NCBI GenBank assembly: GCA_049999765.1
Contig: JBNGIQ010009412.1
Coordinates: 1-64,000 of the forward strand
Origin: Phaeoceros laevis
Taxonomy: Eukaryota; Anthocerotophyta; Anthocerotopsida; Notothyladales
Length of the DNA: 64,000 nucleotides
Direction: 5' to 3'
In this document: in pieces, positions 9,379 to 19,946 of the stretch
Layout of the letters: each line of letters starts with the position of its first letter
Numbering within the stretch: the stretch's first letter is position 1
Notes under the pieces: model-generated
Told to the model about the DNA's origin: nothing
The model's input: only the letters and a program-made list of their open reading frames with translations
Databases searched by the model: none
Position numbers and translations under genes: made by a program

Positions 9379-11808
9379 AGGTATTAAAATGCAAAAGAAG
9401 AAAAAGTCCACCTTTTCATTCTTTCAAAAAGTCATGTGAAAAGCTTACTAAGACAGAGCTGGCACGTTTCGTGTCCGCAGTTGTGGTCGGAGGTCGGTGA
9501 CAGCATGCATGCTCCGTGCCCAGCATTTGCAACGATCAATGTCTGAACTCTGCTATCTCAATGTCACATGTAGAACTTACAAGTATCGGCGAATGTCTCG
9601 TCGATTGCACTCTACATCTTTGGGACAATGTCATGGCCATTGTTGTATTCGGCACTAAAACCTTGAATGAGAGTGTGAACATTTCCTCATATGACCAATC
9701 TTGAAAAAGCTCGTACAATATTTATCTCATGAGGGGGGGTGCACATTTTGCGCATCTACACGTGGGTGGGTGCACATTGTTAAGAGTGATCAGCCACAAC
9801 AAACGAATTAACGCTAAAAATTTGCATCGTGCACAAGTTTTAAGAAAGCTTCCATGCCACACAATTGTTGTTTCATTGATTAAAATTCGAAGACAGAAGG
9901 TTTGGAACATCATCATTCAGTAAGCACTCGAAAATGAACCAATTGACTGCCACCTCAAGCTTGGCAATCCTTATTATCGAATTCCAGAACTGGGCTCCTA
10001 AAACTGCAGGCTTACGTTCGTTCTTCCAGGACTTCGTGCTTCCTCGAGCTCGGCCATTGTCTGAGAGGACAGCCAGGCCTCTTCTAAGACTTGCTTGTTC
10101 TACGCTGCTTATCCCTCCTTTGCAGTTTTGAGGAGCCAGGCCTAGCCTTCGGGTCTTCCAATTGTCCCGCTTTCCTTATTCAATCTTTGGGTCAAAGCTT
10201 GCATAAACTTGATCTCAAGTTTCTAAGACCTGAACCTCGATCCATACGATAGCTGTAGACCTGATAAATCTGTTCTCAGTACTCATTATGCAGAATTAAA
10301 TTTGCAAGGCATGTGGATGTGGGAAGATCGTGATCATGAGCTAGCTAGTGTTAGCATTTGTGCCCCGATCGAGTATCTCAGTCTGAATTTCTAAGCAGCG
10401 CCTACTTCCACCCTGCATATGTATGACAAACAACAGACGGTCAGTTCCAAAATGTCACTTGAGCAACAACAGTCGAGCACTTAGTACTTGGTCAAGAACA
10501 AGTAGCTCTGAGGTAATGCATCACCGGCGATGCATTCAGGTACCTGATGGAAGTCGGTGCACAACGAAGCAAATAATGTTGTAAGAAACGAACAAAAGCA
10601 CCATGAATGGCAAGGGATGAATGCAGTTCTCAGGTCCACCGCAGAGAGCAAAATTCTCTGGGTCTGCCAGGCTGTCGTTCATCTTCACTTGCTAAGTGAG
10701 GTGATGCAAGCAACTGCCTGCGAGGTACTTATACATGACCTGACCACATCCCCTCCTCCAACCTCGGGCATCTTTAGGAAGCTTTTGCAGCCGAGGGCAA
10801 AGGAGAGCACGTTTACTGAAAGTTCTTGAAATCCTGGAGCCCCGTTCCTGGCTGGGAAACCATATGAATGCAGTACTTCCTCCACCCTCGGAGGAAGGGT
10901 TTAGGGTGAATTACAAGTTGTGCCCTTCACACATCTAGAACTAGAAGCAAAACATACAAAAAATCAGTTTGGGATTGATGCTCATCTCCCAGTATGTCAA
11001 GAGAAATCGGACTTGGATCATGCTGACAGGACCACAGCGGAAGACTTGACGAAGGCGGCCACACATAGAAAGCTCTTCATGTGTCATACCCATGTCCACT
11101 TCATTCGTCTGCATGCAACACAACATAGGCAAACCTGCCAACTACGGTGAGTTGCACAAGCATGAGAATCACACGAGTGTAAACACCAAAACACAAAAAC
11201 TATCACCTAGGCTCCAGCTCCGCGGTAGGTAGAGCAGATTCTGTCTCAGCTGAAGTTGCACAACCTAAGTACCCAGCACCCCATTTCAGGAACGCCCGTA
11301 CGTCCTGCTTGCTGATGCCTCCTATCGGATTGAGATCAGCAGAGCTGTTCTCATACTGCAAAAAGGTCATGCATGCATAATGTCATCCAACTAACTTAGA
11401 AGGCAAGAAAAGGCTCCTTTTTATGTATGGCAGGAAGTCTCAGCGACCACTGTTCTCAAATTGATGCTGGAAAGGACTAGTACGTACTATAATATCATAT
11501 TACCTCGGTAAGATATCCTCGAAGTCCTTCAGCCACATTGGCACTGCCCAGAACAAGCAAGAATTCTGACTTGCTGCGAACCCAGGGTAGCAGTGATGGC
11601 ATCATGAATATATGCAAACACCATCCGAACTAGAGCCCTGCAAGTTCTGCAGCACAAGTTCTGCCGTCTTTTGTGGTTCTGCTTATTCTACACCTTGTTG
11701 CATATCAGAATAAAGTTGAAGCGTATACTCACTGTCTCTAGTCTAGATCTCTTCATAGCATGTGATGATTGACGTTCATAACGCAAGGCCCTTTGTTGAA
11801 AGCTTGTT
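9379..11808. repeat. Noncoding part of unit 1, duplicated at 14118-15860
   Basis: From about 10015 this tracks unit 2 nearly base for base, with small indels. Short open frames are shared between copies but show no domain and drift by frameshifts, so I do not call genes. The 9379-10014 part is unit 1-specific and has no recognisable content. Confidence 0.6.
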
Positions 11809-12457
11809 TCAAGAACACCCAGGCCTGCTTGCATCCACCACACAAGAGGTGCACATGTCAATAAGGGTGTGTCCTAGAATACTATCGAGACTCAAGCCAA
11901 GTTGTTCAAGGACGTGGACATGAATGAGTTTACCCTGCTTCAGAGCTAATAAGCTGGCACATATTTTCAGGATGCTGACCAAGGCGACTGCATCTGATTG
12001 CATACCCTCCAGCTGCATCTGCTGAAACAGCTCACGAGCTTGCTCAGCATGCCCTTGTCTACCATATGCTGCCATTATTGCAGTTGCTGCAGCCTGATTT
12101 GCTGCTGTTGACAGTCTATCGTAGACTTCACGTGCGGCCTCCAGACTGCTACAGTTTGTGTACATTTCGATGAGGATGCTGGCAGTGACAGAATCCAATT
12201 CAGGCCCACCTTCTTGGATGCTCCCATGTATAAGCTGCCCTTGCACCAGGACTGCTAGCAGCCATGGTGTTGGAGCACGCTTTCAAAATGCTCACAAACG
12301 TGGCCTTAAAGCTCGTCTGCATTTGTGCCCTCCAACTGCATCTGCCAAAATAGAGCTCCAGCGCATCCTCGGCGTATTCATGCCGGGCATACTCCTCGAT
12401 CACGGCATTCCATGACACCAGGTCCTTAGTTGAAATAGCATCAAATGCAAATAGCAT
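11809..12457 (-). pseudogene. Decayed PPR gene, unit 1 copy
   Basis: Minus-strand PPR motifs are spread over two frames. DLVSWNAVIEEYARHEYAEDAL and ATFVSILKACSNT lie in one (12457-12200). LIEMYTNCSSLEAAREVYDRL, AIMAAYGRQGHAEQARELF and LVSILKICASLLALKQGKLIH lie in the other (12246-11809). These are P-L-S class motifs of plant organellar PPR proteins. Frameshifts and a stop, and no start or C-terminal E/DYW domain, mark it as a pseudogene. The unit 2 copy at 15835-16520 is decayed in similar ways, so decay preceded the duplication. Confidence 0.75.
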
Positions 12458-12900
12458 CAGGTCCTTGATGGAAGCTTGGGCAGCAGCCTATTCTCAGAAG
12501 GATTTACGACTTCAAATGCTCCTTGGGAATCCCACAGTCGCTCAGCTTGTAGGTGGCACATGGTGTCTCTCTGCCCAGGCGTCAAAGCAGTTCCAGTGAG
12601 GCCAGCAGTCCGTTGAATCCAGCCCAAGCACGAGGTGTAATTGGCCAAGTCGTAGAAGTCAGTTTTAGGGCTCTCAAGATTGCAGGGTCATGGCGCAGGG
12701 CATTTTGATGCTTGCGAAGCCAACATCGGCAGCCCCCTTGTAGGCCCAGCACACGTCCGAGGCATTGCAGACTCCAGTCAAGGTGACCGGGTCCGCATCT
12801 GCATCAAGGTGCGCATTTGCATCAAAGTCCGCATCTGCATCAAGGTCCGCATCTGCGTCAAGGTGACCGGGTCCGCATCTGCATCCGTGCACTCATAGCT
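12458..12900 (-). pseudogene. Truncated copy of the membrane glycoprotein gene, fused to PPR debris
   Basis: On the minus strand it encodes VTLTGVCNASDVCWAYKG, then DVGFASIKMPCAM, then ANYTSCLGWIQRT and LTPGQRDTMC. This is the N-terminal half of the protein intact at 16901-17926. At about 12547 homology jumps to the PPR remnant (AERLWDSQ...). The intervening 0.85 kb present in unit 2, including the transmembrane end, is deleted. Frameshifts occur near 12655. The start is altered by an expanded DADA-coding repeat. Confidence 0.8.
12780..12885. repeat. 18-bp tandem repeat expansion (codes for Asp-Ala)
   Basis: Units of about 18 bp resembling gtccgcatctgcatcaag recur about five times, framed by two copies of aggtgaccgggtccgcat. 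The intact paralog at about 17707-17735 has only one such unit (DADADL on the minus strand). The expansion therefore arose in the pseudogene copy. Confidence 0.8.
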
Positions 12901-12942
12901 AGAGACATGAGTGCATCAGTTTCTCCGCCGGCCGGCTAGCGC

Positions 12943-12948
12943 TATAAA
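12943..12948 (+). promoter_or_regulatory. TATA box of second CEFN-type gene
   Basis: TATAAA within gctataaacttgtaggcagc, about 130 bp before the ATG at 13077. It is conserved with the box at 5943. Confidence 0.65.
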
Positions 12949-13076
12949 CTTGTAGGCAGCTGCCCGCCTTACTTCCAAGGAGAACTTTCCCAGCTGGTTG
13001 CGAGTTCCTTGAGTTCACACTGTCAGTCGCGATATATAGTCAAGAATTGATCACGAGCTCTCGAGAGAGAGCAGCC

Positions 13077-13730
13077 ATGGGCAGCCGAGGTGCAGCAGCT
13101 ACTCTAGCTCTGCATCTGATGCTGGTGGCGACGCTAGCGTTGGCAGCTGCAACATTTATGTCGACGGCGGAGGCCGAATGTAAAAAGTCGATGGCGCAGG
13201 AGGTAAGTAGTACAAGCGGGAGGTTCCGGGTGCCGGAAGGCGGCGAGGACGGGGTCTACATGGGAAGCGTGGAGGTGGATGAGCAGGGAGTGGAGCAGTA
13301 TCGGGTCACTTTCCTGGGTAAAGGCAACACCACGCTCGACGCGTACGGCACATGGGCTAACAACAACGTTAACGTCAGTCGACCAGGAGGCCCAGGACGG
13401 AAGCTGCTGCAGCAGGACTCCGGGGTGCATTGCGAGTTCAACCTTTTGGACCCCCTCGAGGTAACTGCGGCGACCAACGTTATAGCCAACTACTTCGGCC
13501 CTAACGGCAACTGGATGGCGGCTCGCGACGCGTTGTATGCCGTAGACGGGTGCGCAGTCGCCTACATTTGCAACTATAACAACGCCGCTTTGTTTACCGA
13601 TTCACACAGAATTTGGACGGACACCTTGGCTATTAACACGCAATGCACTGACGTCTCCGGGGGCTACTACTCCCGCGAGACCTCGAATAGCGCCAGCGGC
13701 CGCACCTACACCGGCAATAATTTCTGCTGA
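13077..13730 (+). CDS. Small secreted protein, CEFN/GRTY family, paralog 2
   Basis: Encodes 217 residues in a single exon, colinear with the protein at 6115. It has a signal peptide (about 1-33), an acidic propeptide-like segment ending GRKLLQ, and a C-terminal domain with the same five cysteines in HCEFNLLDP, GCAVAYICN, TQC and NNFC. The signal peptide and propeptide are nearly identical between copies. The C-terminal domain, especially between the cysteines, differs much more. That is the pattern expected when the mature part is under diversifying or relaxed selection. It ends in FC then TGA, lacking the two extra residues that the retroposed insertion gave paralog 1. Function unknown; extracellular by signal peptide. 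Confidence 0.78.
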   Translation: MGSRGAAATLALHLMLVATLALAAATFMSTAEAECKKSMAQEVSSTSGRFRVPEGGEDGVYMGSVEVDEQGVEQYRVTFLGKGNTTLDAYGTWANNNVNVSRPGGPGRKLLQQDSGVHCEFNLLDPLEVTAATNVIANYFGPNGNWMAARDALYAVDGCAVAYICNYNNAALFTDSHRIWTDTLAINTQCTDVSGGYYSRETSNSASGRTYTGNNFC

Positions 13731-15834
13731 AGTTCTAGCTTTGGACATGCCTCCCTGGAGGCCGCCTGGCTTTCTCCATCGGGGGGCGGCGTGACCACCA
13801 ACAATCTTGACGGGACCTGTAGACCTGTGTCTATGAGGTCCCCACCCCTGTCCGGATATATATATTTCCAATTTTTACTATTTCCACGGGAAATCATTTT
13901 CCCATATATTCCACATGTGTTGAATCACTATTGATCAGCGTTAGCTACATGTACATCGACGGCAATCACCGTCCCTCCACCCATCCCAAGTTAGACATAT
14001 AAACAATTTAAACCAATGACCGTCTTGTAATGGAGTAGGGCATTTGGTTAGGTTCGTCGAGTGGGAAGGGCAGGTTCGGGGTTGAACTTCCAGGACTGCC
14101 TTCAATTCAGGCTTATGTTCCTGTTCTTCCAGGACTTCGTGCTTCCTCGAGCTCGGCCATTTTCTGAGAGGACAGCCAGGCCTCTTCTAAGGCTTGCTAG
14201 TTCTACGCGTCTTATCCCTCCTTGTTCTACGCTGCTTATCCCTCCTTGGCAGTTTTGAGGGGCCAGGCCTAGCCTTCGAATCTTCCAATTGTCCCGCTTT
14301 CCTTATTCAATCTTTGAGTCAAAGCTTGTATAAACGTGATCTCAAGTTTCTAAGACCTGAACCTCGATCCATACGATAGCTGTAGACCTGATAAATCTGT
14401 TCTTAGTACTCACTATGCAGCATTAAATTTGCAAGGCATGTGCATGTGGGAAGATCGTGATCATGAGCTAGCTAGTGTTAGCATTTGTGCCCCGATCGAG
14501 TATCTCAGTCTGCATTTTCTAAGCAGCGTCCACTTCCACCCTGCACATGTATGACAAACAACAGACGGTCAGTTCCAAAATGTCACTTAGCAACAACAGT
14601 CGAGCACTTAGTACTTGGTCCAGAACAAGTAGCTCTAAATTAATGCATCACCTAATGGAAGTCGGTGCACAACGAAGGAAATAATGTTGTAAGAAACGAA
14701 CAAAAGCACCATGAATGGCATGGGATGAATGCAGTTCTCAGGTCCTCCGCAGAGAGCAAAATTCTCTGGGTCTGCCAGGCTGTCGTTCATCTTCACTTGC
14801 TCAGAGATGTGATGCAAGCAGCTGCCTGCGAGGTACTTAAACATGACCTGACCACATCACCTCCTCCAACCTCGGGCACCTTTAGGAAGCTTTTGCAGCC
14901 GAGGGCAAAGGAGTGCACTTTTACTGAAAGTTCTTTGAAATCCTGGAGCCCCGTTCCTGGCTGGGAAACCATATGAATGCAGTACTTCCTCCACCCTCGG
15001 AGGAAGGGTTTAGGGTGAATTACAAGTTGTGCCCTTCACATCTACAACTAGAAGCAAAACATACGAAAAATCAGTTTGGGATTGATGCTCATCTCCCAGC
15101 ATGTCAAGTGAAATCGGACTTGGATCATGCTGACAGGACCACAGAGGAAGACTTGACGAAGGCGGCCACACATAGAAAGCTCTTCATATGTCATACCCAT
15201 GTCCACTTCATCTGTCTGCATGGAACACAACATAGGCAAACCAGCCAACTACGGTGAGTTACACAAGCATGAGAATCACCCGAGTGTAAACACCAAAACA
15301 CAAAACTATTACCTAGGCTCCAGCTCTGCGGTTGGTAGAGCAGATTCTGTCTCAGCTGAAGTTGCACAACCTAAGTACCCAGCACCCCATTTCAGGAACG
15401 CCCGTACGTCCTGCTTGCCGATGCCTCCTATCGGATTGAGATCAGCAGAGCTGTTCTCATACTGCAAAAAGGTCATGCATAATGTCATCTGGACAATTAA
15501 CTTACAAGGCAAGAAAAGGCTCCTTTTTATGGTATGGGAGGAAGTCTCACCGACCACTGTTCTCAAATTGATGCTGGAAAGGACTACAATATCATATTAC
15601 CTCAGTAGGATATCCTCGAAGTCCTTCAGCCACATTGGCACTGCCCAGAACAAGCAAGAATTCCGACTTGTTGCGAACCCAGGGTAACAGTGATGGCATC
15701 ATGAATATATGCAAACACCATCCGAACTCAAGCCCTGCAAGTTCTGCAGCACAAGTTCTGCCGTCTTTTGTGGTTCTGCTTATTCTACACCTTGTTGCAT
15801 ATCAGAATAAAGTTGAAGCGTATACTCACTGTCT
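13731..15834. repeat. Noncoding part of unit 2
   Basis: The 3' flank to about 13955 matches 6930-7140, and 14118-15834 matches 10015-11750. No supported gene; the shared short frames carry frame-changing indels between the copies. Confidence 0.6.
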
Positions 15835-16520
15835 CTAGTCTAGATCTCTGCATAGCATGTGATGATTGACGTCCATAACCCATGGTCCTTTGTTGACAGC
15901 TTGTTTCAAGAACACCCAGCTTGCATCCACCACACAAGAGGTGCACATGTCAATAAGGGTGTGTCCTAGAATACTATCGGAACTCAAGCCAAGTTGTTCG
16001 TGGACATGAATGAGTTTACCCTGCTCCAGAGCTAATAAGCTGACACATATTTTCAGGATGCTGACCAAGGCGACTGCATCTGATTGCATACCCTCCAGCT
16101 GCATCTGCAGGAATAGCTCATGAGCTTGCTCACCATGCCCTTCTCTACCATATGCTACCATTATTGCAGTTGGTGCAACCTGATTTGCTGCTGTTGACAG
16201 TCGATCGTAGACTTCACGTGCGGCCCCCAGACTGCCACTTGCAGTTGGTGTACATTTCTATGAGGATGCTGCCAGTGACAGAATCCAATTCAGTCCCACC
16301 TTGTTGGACGCTCCCATGGATGTAAAAGCAGGCCATGCACCATGGGTGCTGTGCTGGAGCACGCTATTAAAATGCTCACAAACGTGGCCATGTCTGCGTT
16401 TGTGCCCTCCAACTGCATAGATCTTCCAAAATAGCTCCAGCGCATCCTCAGCGTATTCATGCTGGCCATAGTATTACCCCTCTCATGGCATTTCATGACA
16501 CCAGGTCCTTGGTTCAAACA
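15835..16520 (-). pseudogene. Decayed PPR gene, unit 2 copy
   Basis: The minus strand encodes MVAYGREGHGEQAHELFLQMQ, LVSILKICVSLLALEQGKLIH and LGHTLIDMCTSC, typical PPR L and S motifs. ATFVSILIACSSTAP and WSYFGRSMQLEG lie in another frame upstream. It is broken by frameshifts and stops, as is its counterpart at 11809-12457. No E or DYW domain is present. Confidence 0.75.
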
Positions 16521-16900
16521 GCATCAAATGCAAATAGCATCAGGTCTTTACGGAAGCTGGGCAGCAGCCTCTTCTCAGGAGTATTTACGACTTCAAATGC
16601 TGCTTGGGAATCCCACAGTCGCTCAGCTCGGCTCACAATGCTTTCTGCAGGTAAGGCACCTCCCATGGCTCCTTCCCACAAAGCAATTGCAGCAAAATTG
16701 GTTCGACTTGAGTGGTCATCAAAATTGTGTTTGCAAAGTTCTACAGATTGCCCAATCGGCTACAAGCACTTTAATCGGCTACAAGCACAACTACAGATTG
16801 CCAGCTTTGTCGCCCAAGAACAAGAATTAGGTTTCTAAATTCTAAGCAAAATATGCACATTTCTCCTCATGAATCAGGGTTTTCATGATGCATTCCTTTC

Positions 16901-17926
16901 CTACACACGTGTATTGGCAGTTGCACTAGTAGTGACCTTCTCGTCATCGGAGTTTGCAGCAGCGAAAGCGGGGCTTCCGGGGGGACAGACAATGCCCATG
17001 AAGGATGTTAGTCCTGGGGAATACAGAAGCTGCGCCAGGAAGAACAATGTGCTCAACCAGCCGGAGAGAATACCAGCAGTGGCGATTGCCCAGCTGGTGA
17101 TGGGCTGCTTCTTGGGGCCATAGCACACAAAGGGGTCAATCACAGCAGCAGCAGCCCGCACTTTCTTCCACTCGGGATCGATATCATTCGCTGGCACCGG
17201 ACGAGCCGGTTGCCCGGGCTCATCATCCAGCAGGTTGTAATTCCCTGTCAGTTTGCACAACCGCCCGGCAGTGCACTGGGTCTCCAACAGCACGGTCACA
17301 TTGTTCACCTTGAGGCGCAACACGTTCTTGTACGTGTTTTTGCACACGCTCCGGGTAGCTGTGGAATTGTGGTCGCTCACTACCACCTGCTCGTACAGGG
17401 ACTGGTCCAGAGTACCTGTGGAGGACGTGTTATGCTTGACAAGCCTGCCTGGCACCATGGTGCAGTTGGCTTGTGGCTGGCAGATGGTGTCTGTCTGCTC
17501 AGGTGTCAAAGCACCCATCCCGTTGAGCCCGTCAGTAGAGCCTATCCAGGCCAAGCACGAGGTGTAATTGGACAAGTCGTAGAAGTTGCCTTCCTGAGGG
17601 CCGGCTCGCAACACCATGGAGCAGGGCATTTTGATGCTCCCGAAGCCAACATCGGCAGCCCCCTTGTAGGCCCAGCACATGTCCGAGGCATTGCAGACTC
17701 GAGTGAGGGTGACGAGATCCGCGTCTGCGTCCCTGCACTCGGAGGATACTCGAGGGTAAGCGTCGATGAGTTTGAGCCACGCTGCAGAATCGGTCTGCAC
17801 GTCCATGTAGCCCATGGTGAGCGGCACCCTGTTCTCCACCCTGCTGCTGTTGAGTTGAATGGAACTGGATTCCAACGTCACCGTATCTTCTATCGCAAAT
17901 TGGAGCTCAACGTCCTCATAAAACAC
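16901..17926 (-). CDS. Cys-rich membrane glycoprotein of unknown function (5' exon not found)
   Basis: About 341 residues read in one frame. The apparent start at 17926 is GTG and is preceded in frame by more coding sequence (about 10 codons) up to an acceptor-like ccag near 17943. A first exon with the ATG and probably a signal peptide therefore lies upstream and is unresolved. Visible: about ten cysteines, several N-x-S/T sequons, blocks CNASDMCWAYKGAADVGF and YTSCLAWIGS, and VCYGPKKQPITSWAIATAG leading into a hydrophobic transmembrane segment. It ends in a short acidic tail (SDDEKVTT). Topology suggests an extracellular Cys-rich domain and one C-terminal membrane anchor. I do not recognise the family. 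Partial copies lie at 12458-12900 and 31740-31975, so it is a multi-copy, turning-over family. Confidence 0.65.
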   Translation of the reverse strand: MFYEDVELQFAIEDTVTLESSSIQLNSSRVENRVPLTMGYMDVQTDSAAWLKLIDAYPRVSSECRDADADLVTLTRVCNASDMCWAYKGAADVGFGSIKMPCSMVLRAGPQEGNFYDLSNYTSCLAWIGSTDGLNGMGALTPEQTDTICQPQANCTMVPGRLVKHNTSSTGTLDQSLYEQVVVSDHNSTATRSVCKNTYKNVLRLKVNNVTVLLETQCTAGRLCKLTGNYNLLDDEPGQPARPVPANDIDPEWKKVRAAAAVIDPFVCYGPKKQPITSWAIATAGILSGWLSTLFFLAQLLYSPGLTSFMGIVCPPGSPAFAAANSDDEKVTTSATANTRV

Positions 17927-18429
17927 GGTGAGTCCAGGAGCTGGTTGAGACAGTCACCATGGTACCATGGTCACTTGCAGTGCACATCCCGGTGACCCCA
18001 GTGGCGGAAATGTGAAGTTGTGAACCCACAAAGGTGCTTGCAACTTGTGACGAGGACAGGCCAATCAAATCTTGGGATTATGAGCCTACATGTCCTTGGT
18101 AACTTTAGGCTGTATGGGTGTATGGCAAGCTGGCTGCTGCTGTTCAGAAACTGCGACTTGTTCAAAAGCCTGTAAACACATGCATAGATAGTCATTACAA
18201 GTGCACGATCCATTTTCGTGCGAAATATGGTCACTGTGCCGTGCAGCATTTTATATGCCCGAGGCGGCACCTATAGAGAGAGCACGGCACCATGCTGCAC
18301 TGCACGGCAGCATGTGCAGCTGGTTCTTTTAAATACCGGCCCTGCCTGACGTGCCAGGCTTGCTTCTTTGCAAAACAACAGAACTCACAAAAAGGAAGCT
18401 AAGAAGGATTATCTAATATCTATGGTGTT

Positions 18430-18488
18430 TTGCAAGCGTAGTAGTAGTAGGGGAGGTCATGCTAACCGACTCCACAAGGGAATCGTAA
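18430..18488 (-). mobile_element. Putative tRNA-derived SINE, copy 2
   Basis: The minus strand reads acgattcccttgtggagtcgg, spanning a degenerate B box, then ends cccctactactactac. It shares its layout with the copies at 5.8, 20.3, 26.3 and 28.7 kb. Confidence 0.4.
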
Positions 18489-18819
18489 ATACTAAGTAGA
18501 CTACCATGTAAAACTTCGTGAACGTGTTGCATTGTTTGTGGAAAGGCAGCCAAGCCAAATTAAGTCAGGCTGCAAACACATGTATGCAATGGAAAGGTGG
18601 CCGAGTCAACTGTTAGGCCGTGCAAGTTCGCTTTTCAGCAAGGACGCTCGCAAAAGTCCTTGGCAGCAGTAGGGGATGGTAGGATGGATTGTGAATCGAA
18701 TCCAGGGGATGGAATGTGAGGCCTACAGTATTGTGAATCGAATCTAGGTCTTTACAGTTTGGTAGTCACGAGGAACTTTCTATTGCGGTGTGGAAAGGCA
18801 GCCAAGAGTGGCTCTCACT

Positions 18820-18881
18820 GACTGATCGAAGTACTATGAAGATGATGTGTGACTGATCGAAGTACTATGAAGATGATGTGT
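18820..18881. repeat. Perfect 31-bp tandem duplication
   Basis: Two adjacent copies beginning gactgatcgaagtactatg lie at 18820-18850 and 18851-18881. Confidence 0.9.
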
Positions 18882-19016
18882 GCCTTTACTTCCGTGTGTG
18901 TACATGATTTTTCTACGACCACACAGCTAGAACTGTGGTTAAAAGTTTAGCAAAACAAAAGATTTAGAGCCATTTTCAATTATTCTCTAAGAAATTAAGT
19001 AATGTTTGCCATAGGT

Positions 19017-19946
19017 CTATTTTCTACTTGCTTGACGACGTCGCATTTCATTTGCCTTCAAGACCTTTGCAACTTTTTCATGAGCCCTTCTAGAAGGATT
19101 ATCTACAAGAGTAGTCTTGAAGTTTTCTTTTTTCACCACCCTCTTTTTCTTCGATGTGGAGTAGTACGAAGCAAGTTTTTTTCTTGCGTCTAGGACTACA
19201 CACTCTTCTTTTTGTAATTTTTCTGCAGTTTCTTGTACTAGTGCGTCCAACCTTGCACCAGTAATTTCAACCACTCCAATCGGAGGACCTTTAGTCACAG
19301 TTGGTTGATCTGTATGAGTATGGCTCAAGTCAACCTGTGAGCTTGGAGCCAGGCCTATAGGGTTTATCGTTGCTATTGTTTTGGTCTGCTTCAAAGGTCC
19401 TGGAGGGTTGTCCTTCTCAAAAAGGCCTCTACGCCTTTTCTGCGTATGTGCATCTTGCACTTTTGGTAGTGGTAATTCCTTTCTACCATGGTTTGGATCC
19501 GTTTCGTTCTTGAACAAACTTAACTCATCATCATGCATTGAGCTTGCATATATTTCTGTAGAGTTTGTTGAAACTGCTTTCGTCGTATCCTCGAACTGCA
19601 CTTTTGTGTCGATGCTCTTACACTTGTCTTCTTCATGTTTTCGAGGCCCTTTTAGTAGAAGCCAAATGATCCTATGTTTAACCTCTTCTTCGGGTTGTAT
19701 CCTTGCCTTCATGCAATTGCGTCCATGTCTCTCTTCTTTGCTCAAGAATGAGTCCTCCTCTGAGACTCGCAATAAAACATATAATGGCGCCTCTTTTGAG
19801 CTTTGTTCATAGTTGCATTCTTTTCCATTTTCAAGTGGCTTCAAACTTGAATAGTCATTGCGTATCTCTCCTTCTACCTCCTCTGAATGCATAGTTGGAT
19901 CATAGTTGTAGAACTCACATATCTCTCCATCTTCTAATGGCTCCAT
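19017..19946 (-). CDS. Hypothetical charged protein
   Basis: Encodes 309 residues without an intron, rich in Glu, Lys, Asp and Ser. The N-terminus repeats a short pattern (MEPLEDGEICEF and later LKPLENGKECNY). The C-terminal 90 residues (from about ITGARLDALVQETAEKL) are predicted helical and very basic (TSKKKRVVKKENF, MRRRQASRK), suggesting a coiled coil with a nuclear-type basic tail. Local base composition is more AT-rich than the conserved genes to the right, and the surroundings are repeats. It could be a lineage-specific gene or part of a mobile element. No known domain recognised. Confidence 0.45.
   Translation of the reverse strand: MEPLEDGEICEFYNYDPTMHSEEVEGEIRNDYSSLKPLENGKECNYEQSSKEAPLYVLLRVSEEDSFLSKEERHGRNCMKARIQPEEEVKHRIIWLLLKGPRKHEEDKCKSIDTKVQFEDTTKAVSTNSTEIYASSMHDDELSLFKNETDPNHGRKELPLPKVQDAHTQKRRRGLFEKDNPPGPLKQTKTIATINPIGLAPSSQVDLSHTHTDQPTVTKGPPIGVVEITGARLDALVQETAEKLQKEECVVLDARKKLASYYSTSKKKRVVKKENFKTTLVDNPSRRAHEKVAKVLKANEMRRRQASRK

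Larger units (their letters stand above)
5880..12895. repeat. Tandem duplication unit 1
   Basis: This unit shares colinear homology with unit 2 (12896-17730). Promoter and gene 5880-7140 match 12897-13955; 10015-11760 matches 14118-15860; 11809-12545 matches 15880-16625; 12548-12780 matches 17480-17715. Unit 1 alone contains 7140-9990, with O-methyltransferase and PPR debris. It has lost about 0.85 kb that in unit 2 holds the C-terminal half of the membrane glycoprotein gene. Confidence 0.85.
12896..17730. repeat. Tandem duplication unit 2
   Basis: Partner of unit 1 (5880-12895). It keeps the intact membrane glycoprotein gene and the paralog of the secreted protein, but lacks the 7.14-9.99 kb block of unit 1. 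A local 27-bp duplication at about 14197-14250 is absent from unit 1. Confidence 0.85.
17944..19016. other. Intergenic; possible 5' exon and promoter of the membrane glycoprotein gene
   Basis: The minus strand of 17971-18270 is open but unsupported. The segment holds SINE copy 2, a 31-bp tandem duplication and three copies of gtggaaaggcagccaa (about 18538, 18594 and 18790). Confidence 0.4.

Noticed and set aside
10557-11150. Short ORFs repeated in both tandem units (also 14665-15257)
   Set aside because: They are similar only because the DNA is duplicated, with frame-changing indels between copies and no domains.
17210-17995. 261-residue plus-strand ORF
   Set aside because: Antisense of the membrane glycoprotein. 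The minus frame is the one conserved in the 12.5 and 31.8 kb copies.
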